Part shown: one piece after another, positions 24,338-31,250 of the stretch
How the letters are laid out: the number at the start of each line of letters is the position of its first letter
How positions within the stretch are numbered: the first letter of the stretch is position 1
Assembly (NCBI GenBank): GCA_019117605.1
Contig: DWZK01000139.1
Span: 1-32,359 of the forward strand
From: Candidatus Intestinimonas stercoravium
Lineage (GTDB): Bacteria; Bacillota; Clostridia; Oscillospirales; Oscillospiraceae
DNA: 32,359 nt
Direction of reading: 5' to 3'
Notes under the pieces: model-generated
What the model was told of the DNA's origin: nothing
Databases searched by the model: none
What the model saw: only the letters and a program-made list of their open reading frames with translations
Made by a program: the position numbers and the translations under genes

Positions 24338-25060
24338 CTATAGATATAACGGCAGACAGGGGGAGAACGTGACAGAGAGGGATCGATATCCCTCATCGTC
24401 GATGGTCCAGCCGCCGTCCGGCTGGCGGAGCAGGAAGAGCTGCCAGCCCTCCCGCCCGAGGCCGGACCCGTCAGTCCTGGACCAGTCGGAGAAGAGGACC
24501 ACTGCGTCCTCCGGCCGAGCCCCGTTGATGCTGCTGGGCCCGCTCTGCAGATAGAGCGCCCTGGAGCGGGCAGAGGCCGCCGGGTCGAACCACAGCCGCT
24601 CCAAGCGGCAGGCGGACCCCGGCGCAATGAAGATGGAGGCCGCCGCTTCCATGGCAGCGGATACATCCTCCATGCTGTAGGCGGGGTGGTCGGAGGTGGG
24701 AAGGGAGATGCTGTCTAGGGGGAAAGTCCACACCTTGCCCAGCCGTAGGGCCGCTGCCTCCGGGTCCGGGTCCGTGGAGGTCCCCAGAAACACGGCGTCC
24801 TCCCTCGCCCCCTCCGTAGGATAGGCCAGATAGAGGCGGAGGCCCTGGGGGCTTTCGCCGCTCACACCGTCGTATCGGTCTTCGTAGGTATAGGACAGGT
24901 CCCAGGCCTCCGCAGTATACGGGCTGTCCGGGAGGGAACAGGAGGCGGCCAGGGAGAGGCCCCGCCTTTCGGACGGGTCCAGCAGGTCCCGAAGCCGGGC
25001 GCGCAGGAGGAACTTCCCGCCCCGGAGGCCGGTGGAGAACCGGGTGCGGGGCGCTCTCAC
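24338..25060 (-). CDS. Sensor-module protein 1 with a shortened membrane segment
   Basis: The 240-residue protein starts with GTG overlapping the repressor stop (GTGA). It keeps a degenerate cassette (VRAPRTRFSTGLRGGK, RARLRDLLDPSERRG). The hydrophobic helix is reduced to LSLAASC, with the Cys at residue 41 and not 54, an in-frame loss of about 13 residues. It therefore may not insert in the membrane. The rest (200 residues) is unrecognised. The open frame despite the loss suggests either a recent deletion or a soluble role. Confidence 0.7.
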   Translation of the reverse strand: MRAPRTRFSTGLRGGKFLLRARLRDLLDPSERRGLSLAASCSLPDSPYTAEAWDLSYTYEDRYDGVSGESPQGLRLYLAYPTEGAREDAVFLGTSTDPDPEAAALRLGKVWTFPLDSISLPTSDHPAYSMEDVSAAMEAAASIFIAPGSACRLERLWFDPAASARSRALYLQSGPSSINGARPEDAVVLFSDWSRTDGSGLGREGWQLFLLRQPDGGWTIDDEGYRSLSVTFSPCLPLYL

Positions 25061-25443
25061 TGTCCCTCCCCCCGCTTCCCCTTCAGCTCGTCCAGATAGC
25101 CCTGGAGCTCGTCCAGCTCCTGCTCGCCCAGGCCGCCCCCCTGGGCCAGAGAGGCCACGAACCGCTTGAGGGAGTGGCCGAAGAGCTTGCCCAGGACCGT
25201 ATTGCTCTCGAAGGAGAGATAGTCCTCTTGGGAGACAAGGGGGGCATACCAGTTGGTCTTGCCCCGTTTTTCACAGGAGATGAACTCCTTGTCCGTGAGG
25301 CGGGAGAGATAGGTGTTGAAGGTGTTGGTGGCCCAGCCCAGATCTCCCAGCCGGGCCTCTAGGTCCGAGCGGGTCACCGCCTCTCCCCCCACTGCCCACA
25401 GTGCCTTCATGACCTCCAACTCCGTGTCAGGCAGATGCCGCAT
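25057..25443 (-). CDS. BlaI/MecI-family repressor
   Basis: The 128-residue protein has the BlaI winged-helix domain: LPDTELEVMKALWAVG, ATNTFNTYLSRLTDKEFI and RGKTNWYAPLVSQEDYLS, with a C-terminal dimerisation helix region. Such repressors bind TACA/TGTA dyads and are inactivated when a BlaR1-type peptidase cuts them. It is first in a minus-strand run of nine genes with gaps of 0-52 bp. Two operator-like arms and a promoter lie directly upstream, so it probably represses the whole operon. Confidence 0.92.
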   Translation of the reverse strand: MRHLPDTELEVMKALWAVGGEAVTRSDLEARLGDLGWATNTFNTYLSRLTDKEFISCEKRGKTNWYAPLVSQEDYLSFESNTVLGKLFGHSLKRFVASLAQGGGLGEQELDELQGYLDELKGKRGEGQ

Positions 25444-25459
25444 AAGGGATCTCCTTTCT

Positions 25460-25501
25460 ACTTCAAATGTAGTCGTTCTATCTATATACTACATTTGAAG
25501 T
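25460..25501. promoter_or_regulatory. Paired BlaI-type operator arms
   Basis: Two 14-bp arms (25460-25473 and 25488-25501) are perfect inverted copies separated by 14 bp. Each arm, ACTACATTTGAAGT, is itself a near-dyad (one mismatch) with the TACA core of BlaI/MecI sites. One arm lies between -35 and -10, the other downstream of the start region. Confidence 0.8.
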
Positions 25502-25514
25502 GGATAAGAGTCAA
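25486..25514 (-). promoter_or_regulatory. Promoter of the BlaI / M56 / sensor-array operon
   Basis: On the minus strand TTGACT (25509-25514) and TAGTAT (25486-25491) are separated by 17 bp and overlapped by an operator arm. A TATATA a few bases on is an alternative -10. Confidence 0.7.
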
Positions 25515-25540
25515 GTTACAGAACGGTGACAAAGCGCGAT

Positions 25541-25571
25541 AAAAAAGCCGCCGCTCTCTGGGAGCGGCGGC
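25541..25571 (-). terminator. Intrinsic terminator of the MATE gene
   Basis: A 9-bp GC stem (25547-25555 with 25563-25571) is followed on the minus strand by six T residues, 16 bp after the MATE stop. Confidence 0.85.
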
Positions 25572-25587
25572 CTGAGACGGGAGGGGC

Positions 25588-26970
25588 TCAGAGGGACTGG
25601 ACGGAGGTGGGGGCGCCGGTGTCGCGAGCGGCCTTGGCGATGCCCCGGCGGAGCCAATTGCCCCGGAGGTAGTAGATGATATAGAGCAGCGAGGTGAAGG
25701 ACCAGCTGAGGGGATAGCTCACCAGCACGGTCTCCAGAGCCCGGAAGTGGGGCAGGGCCAGCAACACCCAGGCCACCCGCAGCACGCACACGCCCCCGCA
25801 GGTGAGGAGCATGGGCTTGAGGGAGTCCCCAGTGCCCCGGGCCGCGCCGGAGAAGATCTCGATACATACGAAGGTGAAATAGAAGGGGACGGTGTACCAC
25901 ATGATATGGCCGCCCAGCTGGATGACCGACTGGTCGCCGGTAAAGAGGCGCAGGAGCAGGGGGGCGGCGGCGCAGAAGACGAGGCTGATGACGATGGTGA
26001 CGGCAAAGGTGACCGCGAGGCAGACCCGGACCCCCTTCCGCACCCGGTCGTATTTCTGGGCGCCGAAGTTCTGGCTCACGAAGGTGGTGATGGACACGCC
26101 GAAGGCGCCGCTCACCAGCCAATAGAAGGCATCCAGCTTGCTGAATGCGGTCCAGGAGGCCACGGCCACCGTGCCGAAGGAGTTGATGCACGACTGGAGG
26201 ACCATGTTGGACAGGGTGTACATGTTGGACTGGATGCCCGCGGGCAGGCCGATGCGGACGATGCTCATCAGCTTGTCCTTGTGGAAGCGGATCTCCTTGG
26301 GGACCACGGTATAGACATTTCCGGGGTGGAGGAGGACATAGGCCACCAGCAGGGCGCTGACCACCTGGGAGAGCACGGTGGCCAGGGCCGCGCCGAAGAC
26401 CTCCAGGTCCAGCACCACCACGAAGAACAGGTCCAGTACGATATTGGTCATACAGGCGGCCACCAGGAAGAAGAGGGGCCGCTTGGTGTCCCCCATGGCC
26501 CGGAGGATGCTGGCCCCCATATTATAGATGAAGGAGGCGATCGACCCGCAGAAATACACCTGCAGGTAGGTGATAGCATAGCCCATCACGTCCTCAGGGG
26601 TGCCCATGAGCCGCAGCACCATGCCGGAGATCGCGATGCCCACCACAGTGATGGCCACGCCGGCGGCCAGGGCCAGGGCGATGCTGGTATGGACGGCCTC
26701 CCGGAGCGCGGTCCCCTGCCGGGCCCCGTAATACTGGGCGACCACCACCGTGGTCCCCGAGGAGAGGCCCACGAACAGGTTGACCAGGAAGTTGATGATG
26801 ACCGCCGTGGGGCCGCCCACCGCGCCCAGGGCGGCGGTGCCCACGAAGTTGCCCACGACGATGGCGTCTACGGTATTGTAGAGCTGCTGGAAGAAGGTCC
26901 CCAGCAGGATGGGGAAGAAGAAGGCGAGCAGGGGCTTCAGGATCGGCCCTTCTGTGATCTGGTTTTGCAC
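25588..26970 (-). CDS. MATE-family multidrug/toxin efflux transporter
   Basis: The 460-residue protein has twelve predicted helices in two related halves. It begins (V/M)QNQITEGPILKPLLAFF and has the N-half motif GTFFQQLYNTVDAIVVG and RAMGDTKRPLFF at the end of the first half, typical of the NorM/DinF group. These export cationic drugs or metabolites in exchange for Na or H ions. GTG at 26970 is preferred over the upstream ATG (27015) because AAAGGAG lies 11 bp before it and the family normally starts there. It is downstream of the HD-domain gene, separated by a possible hairpin. Confidence 0.92.
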   Translation of the reverse strand: MQNQITEGPILKPLLAFFFPILLGTFFQQLYNTVDAIVVGNFVGTAALGAVGGPTAVIINFLVNLFVGLSSGTTVVVAQYYGARQGTALREAVHTSIALALAAGVAITVVGIAISGMVLRLMGTPEDVMGYAITYLQVYFCGSIASFIYNMGASILRAMGDTKRPLFFLVAACMTNIVLDLFFVVVLDLEVFGAALATVLSQVVSALLVAYVLLHPGNVYTVVPKEIRFHKDKLMSIVRIGLPAGIQSNMYTLSNMVLQSCINSFGTVAVASWTAFSKLDAFYWLVSGAFGVSITTFVSQNFGAQKYDRVRKGVRVCLAVTFAVTIVISLVFCAAAPLLLRLFTGDQSVIQLGGHIMWYTVPFYFTFVCIEIFSGAARGTGDSLKPMLLTCGGVCVLRVAWVLLALPHFRALETVLVSYPLSWSFTSLLYIIYYLRGNWLRRGIAKAARDTGAPTSVQSL

Positions 26971-27019
26971 GGCGGGACAGGCTCCTTTCCGGTAGTTTGG
27001 TAGACAGGGCGGCAAAAAG

Positions 27020-27074
27020 CCCCGCTGGAGAGACGCCTCGAAGAGGGGAGCAGGGCGAAGGCCGTCCAGCGGGG
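27020..27074 (-). terminator. Possible terminator or attenuator between the HD gene and the MATE gene
   Basis: A perfect 9-bp pair (CCCCGCTGG at 27020-27028 with CCAGCGGGG at 27066-27074) encloses 37 nt. On the minus strand it is followed by CTTTTTG. The long loop is unusual for a simple terminator. Confidence 0.45.
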
Positions 27075-27100
27075 ATCGATATTCGAAGATGAGGGAGGGG

Positions 27101-27763
27101 TCAGAGCAGCGCCAGACCGTTGATATCCAGCTTGAAAGTCAGACCGAAGAACTCGGCGGCTTTCCGGCAGAGGAGCATCCGCTGGAGGAAGATCTCGAAG
27201 TAGTCCATCACCGCGCAGAACTGTGTGTTGATGGACAGGGTCAGGGTGAAGGTCCGGCGCTCCAGGTCCAGGCTGGTCTCCGACTGCTCCACCGCGTAGT
27301 TCACACGGTCGTGGATGTCGAAGTTGGTGTGGTCCTTGTTGCGCACCCGGCTGCGGCGCACGTCGGTCTTGTCCGCCAGGATCAGGGCGGCGGCCAGGGC
27401 GTTCACCGGATAGGCGGTGGAGTCGTCGTGGTGGCCGATGGCGGTGATCACCGCGGCCACGTCGGCGGGCTCCATCCCCATCTTGTCCAGGATGCGGAAA
27501 GCCATCACCGCCCCGGTCTGGGCGTGGTCGTGGCGGTTGACCACATTCCCGATGTCGTGCATGAAGGCGGCGATCTGACAGATCTCGATCTCGTGCTCGC
27601 TATAGCCCAGCTCCCGGAGGAGATCTCCCGCCACCTTGGCGCACCGGCCCACATGGGCGAAGCTGTGCTCGGTGAAGCCCAGGGCCAGCAGGGAGGCGTC
27701 CGCCTGGGTGATATAGGTGCGGATCTCCTGGGACTGCCGCACCGCCTCGAAGGTGATATGCAT
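27101..27763 (-). CDS. HD-domain phosphohydrolase
   Basis: The 220-residue protein has the HD signature: His in EHSFAHVGRCAKVAG, the His-Asp pair in AFMHDIGNVVNRHDHA and a later Asp in LILADKTDVRR. GHHDDSTA is an extra metal-site segment. HD proteins hydrolyse nucleotides, cyclic dinucleotides or other phosphates with a metal centre; the substrate cannot be told here. It has a good promoter of its own upstream (27836-27864) and AAAGGAGAGG before the ATG. Confidence 0.85.
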   Translation of the reverse strand: MHITFEAVRQSQEIRTYITQADASLLALGFTEHSFAHVGRCAKVAGDLLRELGYSEHEIEICQIAAFMHDIGNVVNRHDHAQTGAVMAFRILDKMGMEPADVAAVITAIGHHDDSTAYPVNALAAALILADKTDVRRSRVRNKDHTNFDIHDRVNYAVEQSETSLDLERRTFTLTLSINTQFCAVMDYFEIFLQRMLLCRKAAEFFGLTFKLDINGLALL

Positions 27764-27835
27764 GGGAGCCTCTCCTTTCAGACAGGATCTGCGCCGTCCC
27801 GGAGGCGGGGGCCTCTCATTGGACAGAGCATCTAT

Positions 27836-27864
27836 ATCATATAGAGGCAGACTGTGTTTTGCAA
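27836..27864 (-). promoter_or_regulatory. Promoter of the HD-domain gene
   Basis: On the minus strand TTGCAA (27859-27864) and TATGAT (27836-27841) are separated by 17 bp. A perfect 7+1+7 palindrome (27831-27845) overlaps the -10 box. Confidence 0.65.
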
Positions 27865-27909
27865 CCCCTCCGGACGAAAGATCTGGGTGGAAAATCGGGG
27901 AGAAAAGGC

Positions 27910-27974
27910 GGGCGTTCTTGTGGAAAATGATCAGTCCGCGGGATATGAGGCCCGATCTGCCGCAAAGAACGCCC
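27910..27974. repeat. Wide inverted repeat, possible structured RNA
   Basis: GGGCGTTCTT (27910-27919) and AAGAACGCCC (27965-27974) pair perfectly and enclose 45 nt. That interior can itself form a short CGGG/CCCG hairpin. No RNA family was recognised. Confidence 0.45.
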
Positions 27975-28014
27975 CCAGAAGAGGAGCGGGACAGGCCGGC
28001 GTGAAAAGCAGAGA

Positions 28015-28048
28015 CGCTCCCCCGCCCCTGGGAAGGGGCGGGGGAGCG
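28015..28048 (-). terminator. Terminator of the ppx-ppk1 operon
   Basis: A perfect 15-bp GC-rich stem (28015-28029 with 28034-28048) has loop GGGA and lies 15 bp after the ppk1 stop. A short T-run follows six bases later on the minus strand. Confidence 0.75.
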
Positions 28049-28062
28049 CCGGGGGACGGTCC

Positions 28063-30210
28063 TCAGCGGGAGAACAGGCGGGAGAGGAGGCTGCGCACAG
28101 GCGAGGGGCGGTGCTGGCTGTGGGCCGTGGGACGGGACTGACTGGACTGGGCGTCCCGGACCGCCTCCGCCATGAAAGCCTCCTGGGCATCCACGGCAGG
28201 AGCCCCCTCCTCCCGGGGCATGGGCAGATAGCTGCCGTCCACCTGGAGCTCCCGGGCCTTCACGTTGTCCGAACAGTAGACCTCCACATAGTGGAGGATC
28301 TGGCGGCGGACATCCGGGTCCAGGACAGGGGCGGCGATCTCCACCCGCCGCTCGGTGTTCCGGGTCATCAGGTCTGCCGAGCCGATGTAGAGCTTGGTCT
28401 CCTCCCCCGCGCCGAAGGCATAGATGCGGGGGTGCTCCAGGAAGCGCCCCACGATGGAGAAGACCCGGATATGGTCGGTGAGGCCCGGCACCCCCGGCCG
28501 CAGGCAGCAGATGCCCCGGACGTTCATGGTGACGGGCACTCCCGCCTGGCTGGCCTCAGCCAGCTTGTCGATGAGCTCACGGTCGGTCACCGAGTTGACC
28601 TTGATGAAGATGCGGGCGGGCCTGCCCCCTTTGGCCTTGGCGATCTCTCCGTCGATGAGGGCGATCAGGCGGCTCTTCAGGCAGTTGGGGGCCACCAGCA
28701 GGTGGCTGTAGTCCCCATTCAGGTCGCTGGTGGACATGTTCTGGAAGAAGGCGGCGGCGTCCGCCCCGATGACGGGGTTGGCGGTCATGAGGCAGAAGTC
28801 GGTGTAGAGCTTGGCCGTCTTCTCGTTGTAATTGCCCGTGCCGATCTGGGTGATGTGCTGGATGTGGGCGTGCTCCTGGCGGGTGATGAGACAGATCTTG
28901 GAGTGGACCTTGAAATGCTCGAAGCCGTAGAGGAGCGTGCAGCCCGCTTCCTCCAGCCGCTCGGCCCAGTTGATGTTGTTCTGCTCGTCGAACCGGGCCC
29001 GCAGCTCCATGAGGACGGTGACGTCCTTGCCGTTCTCCGCCGCCGCGGCCAGGTATTCCACCAGCTTGGCGGTGGAGGCCAGGCGGTAGATGGTGATCTT
29101 GATGGAGAGCACCGCCGGGTCGGAGGCCGCCTCTTTGACCAGCTTGAGGAAGGGGTCCATGGAGTGGTAGGGGTAGAAGAGGAGCGTGTCCCGCCGCAGC
29201 ACCTGGGGGATGAGCTTCTCCCCCTGCACCAGGTCGGAGGGCCACTGGGGGACATACTTGGGGTAGCACAGGGCTGCGGCGCTCTCACTGGGCAGCTTGC
29301 CCTCCAGGGCGTAGACATAGCCCATGGCCAGGGGGCTCTTGGAGCGGAAGACCTGTTCCCGGGAGAGCTCCAGCCGCTGGCAGAGGTAGCTCACCAGCTC
29401 GTCGGAGCACTCGCCCTGGATCTCCAGCCGCACAGGGGCCAGCCGGGAGCGCTTCTTGAGCACCTTGAGCATATGGGCCCGGAAGGACTCGCCCACGTCA
29501 TAATCCTCGTCCTCCGGGCTGATGTCCGCGTTCCGGGTCACCGAGATCACGCACTTCTCCACCACCTGATAGGAGCTGAAGAGCTTCTCGGCATAGGCCA
29601 TGACCAGCTGTTCGGTGAGCAGGTAGCGCAGGCCCTGCTCCTTGAGCTGGAAGAAGGTGGGCAGGCGCTTGGGGAGGGGGATCAGGGCGAAGCACCGCTC
29701 TTCCTCCCTGCGCAGGATGAGGGCCACGCTCAGGCTCTTGGACGGCAGATGGGGGAAGGGGTGATGGGAGTTGATGACCATGGGGGAGAGCATGGGGAAG
29801 ATGACATCCCGGAGCCACCGCTCCGCCTGCTTCCGCTCCTGCCCGTCCAGTTCGTCCGGACGCAGGCAGCAGATATTGCAGGCCCGAAGCCGCTTGTCCA
29901 GGTGGGAGAAGGCCTTGTCCCGCTGTTTATACAGGGCGGGGACGGTCTGGAAGATGGCCTGGAGCTGCTCGGCAGGGGTGAGGCCGCTCTTGCTGTCCAC
30001 ATGGCTCTCCTTGGAGAGGGTCATGTCGTAGATGGAGCCCACCCGGATCATGAAGAACTCGTCCAGGTTGCTGGTGAAGATCGAGAGGAACTTCAGCCGC
30101 TCGAAGAGGGGCACGCTCTCATCCTGGGCCTCCTCCATCACCCGCTTGTCGAAGCGGAGCCAGGAGAGCTCCCGCTCCTGGGTGTACCGGGTATCCACCT
30201 TCTTAGGCAC
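28063..30210 (-). CDS. ppk1: Polyphosphate kinase 1
   Basis: The 715-residue enzyme reversibly makes polyphosphate from ATP. Recognisable parts are the N-terminal ERELSWLRFDKRVMEEA, FTSNLDEFFMIRVG, the dimer/ATP region, and the catalytic FKVHSKICLIT with the phosphorylated His. ITQIGTGNYNEKTAKLYTD and SADLMTRNTERRVE follow, the last being the second catalytic domain. A Pro/Ser/Gln-rich tail of about 40 residues follows the usual end. The GTG at 30210 is chosen because GGTGGAGAG precedes it and the ELSW motif begins 13 residues later. It overlaps the ppx stop by 8 bp, so the two are coupled. Confidence 0.95.
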   Translation of the reverse strand: MPKKVDTRYTQERELSWLRFDKRVMEEAQDESVPLFERLKFLSIFTSNLDEFFMIRVGSIYDMTLSKESHVDSKSGLTPAEQLQAIFQTVPALYKQRDKAFSHLDKRLRACNICCLRPDELDGQERKQAERWLRDVIFPMLSPMVINSHHPFPHLPSKSLSVALILRREEERCFALIPLPKRLPTFFQLKEQGLRYLLTEQLVMAYAEKLFSSYQVVEKCVISVTRNADISPEDEDYDVGESFRAHMLKVLKKRSRLAPVRLEIQGECSDELVSYLCQRLELSREQVFRSKSPLAMGYVYALEGKLPSESAAALCYPKYVPQWPSDLVQGEKLIPQVLRRDTLLFYPYHSMDPFLKLVKEAASDPAVLSIKITIYRLASTAKLVEYLAAAAENGKDVTVLMELRARFDEQNNINWAERLEEAGCTLLYGFEHFKVHSKICLITRQEHAHIQHITQIGTGNYNEKTAKLYTDFCLMTANPVIGADAAAFFQNMSTSDLNGDYSHLLVAPNCLKSRLIALIDGEIAKAKGGRPARIFIKVNSVTDRELIDKLAEASQAGVPVTMNVRGICCLRPGVPGLTDHIRVFSIVGRFLEHPRIYAFGAGEETKLYIGSADLMTRNTERRVEIAAPVLDPDVRRQILHYVEVYCSDNVKARELQVDGSYLPMPREEGAPAVDAQEAFMAEAVRDAQSSQSRPTAHSQHRPSPVRSLLSRLFSR

Positions 30211-31114
30211 GGCTCTCCACCCCCATGATCCGGCTGAGCAGATAGCCCTCCCGCACGCCGCAGGAGCTTGCCGACACGGTATCCGCCTCATAGAACTTGA
30301 GCACCGTGGTGAGGATGGCCAGGCCGGGCAGCACCGTGTGCACACGGTCCGGGGTGGAGAGGAGGATCTGCCGGAGGGTCTTCACGTCCCCCTTCTTCAG
30401 GTTCTTATAGAGGCTCCGGATATCGGCGGCGGGGATGATCCGATTGTCCGGATCCGCGTCCGCCAGCCGGTTGCACAGCTTGGCCGCAGCCCGGACGGTG
30501 CCGCCTACGCCGGTCACATGGGAGCAGGTGAGCCCCGCCGTCTTCGCGCGGTGGAGCTCCCGCTCCACCTGGTCGCGGATGGCCCGGCGCTCCTCGGGGG
30601 TGGGGAACAGGCCGGAGACGTATTTGGAGTACAGGGACAGAGAGCCCATGGGCAGGCTGCACTCGGAGCGGACCTCCCAGTCCTGGTAGGCCACCAGCTC
30701 GGTCGAGCCGCCGCCGATGTCCACCAGCAGGCCCGAAGAGGGGGTGTGCTCGTCCGACGTGGCGCCCAGGAAGGAGAACTTGGCCTCGTCCGCGCCGCTG
30801 AGCACGTCCACCCGCAGGCCGGTGATGGTCTGGATGGTGTCCAGGGCATCCTCTGTATTGGAGATGTTCCGCAGCGGAGCGGTCCCAAAGACATAGATCT
30901 GCCCGATGTCCAGGTTCTCCAGCAGCGCCTTGAAGTTGGAGAGCACCCGGCAGGCCACCAGGATACCGCTGTCCGACAGCGCGCCGTCCTGGATATAGCT
31001 GGCCAGACCGGCCATCTCCTTCTTGTTCATGAGCAACTTGAACTGCCGTCCCTCATAGTGATAGACGGACAGCCGCATGGTATTGGACCCTACGTCCACA
31101 ATGCCGCATTTCAT
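30203..31114 (-). CDS. ppx: Exopolyphosphatase / guanosine pentaphosphate phosphatase (Ppx/GppA)
   Basis: The 303-residue protein is a short-form Ppx/GppA of the actin-like ATPase fold: phosphate-1 motif GIVDVGSNTMRLSVY, phosphate-2 LLVDIGGGSTELV and the GVGGTVRA adenosine-side motif. It lacks the C-terminal HD-like domain of E. coli Ppx. It removes terminal phosphate from polyphosphate or pppGpp. ATG at 31114 is preferred over an upstream GTG (31123) because GAGAGG then has proper spacing. Coupling to ppk1 places synthesis and breakdown under one promoter; none was recognised with confidence in the 136 bp upstream. Confidence 0.92.
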   Translation of the reverse strand: MKCGIVDVGSNTMRLSVYHYEGRQFKLLMNKKEMAGLASYIQDGALSDSGILVACRVLSNFKALLENLDIGQIYVFGTAPLRNISNTEDALDTIQTITGLRVDVLSGADEAKFSFLGATSDEHTPSSGLLVDIGGGSTELVAYQDWEVRSECSLPMGSLSLYSKYVSGLFPTPEERRAIRDQVERELHRAKTAGLTCSHVTGVGGTVRAAAKLCNRLADADPDNRIIPAADIRSLYKNLKKGDVKTLRQILLSTPDRVHTVLPGLAILTTVLKFYEADTVSASSCGVREGYLLSRIMGVESRA

Positions 31115-31250
31115 GGATGACACCTCTCTCGATTTTTTAAGGTCCCGCGGTCCCTATAGTTTACCAGAAAAAGAGGGGAGACGCGATCGGATCCCGAAGA
31201 TCTTACAAAGGATATACGATCCCTCGGGGAAGAGCGGGGCGCGGGAAGGC

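Larger units (their letters stand above)
27764..28062. other. Gene-free region between the HD-domain gene and ppk1
   Basis: The stretch holds the HD-gene promoter (27836-27864), a wide 10-bp inverted repeat (27910-27974) of unknown role and the terminator hairpin of ppk1 (28015-28048). No convincing open frame was seen. Confidence 0.6.

Noticed and set aside
18494-24372. Long plus-strand open frames opposite the sensor-module genes
   Set aside because: Composition is Gly/Val/Gln-rich and domain-free. The minus-strand genes have signal or lipobox segments, ribosome-binding sites and coupled starts.
28111-30228. Long plus-strand open frame opposite ppk1
   Set aside because: It is the mirror of a clearly recognised ppk1 gene and shows no motif of its own.
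31115-31250. Promoter or terminator between metA and ppx
   Set aside because: There are T-rich and A-rich stretches and short GATC dyads, but no -35/-10 pair or hairpin was good enough to list.
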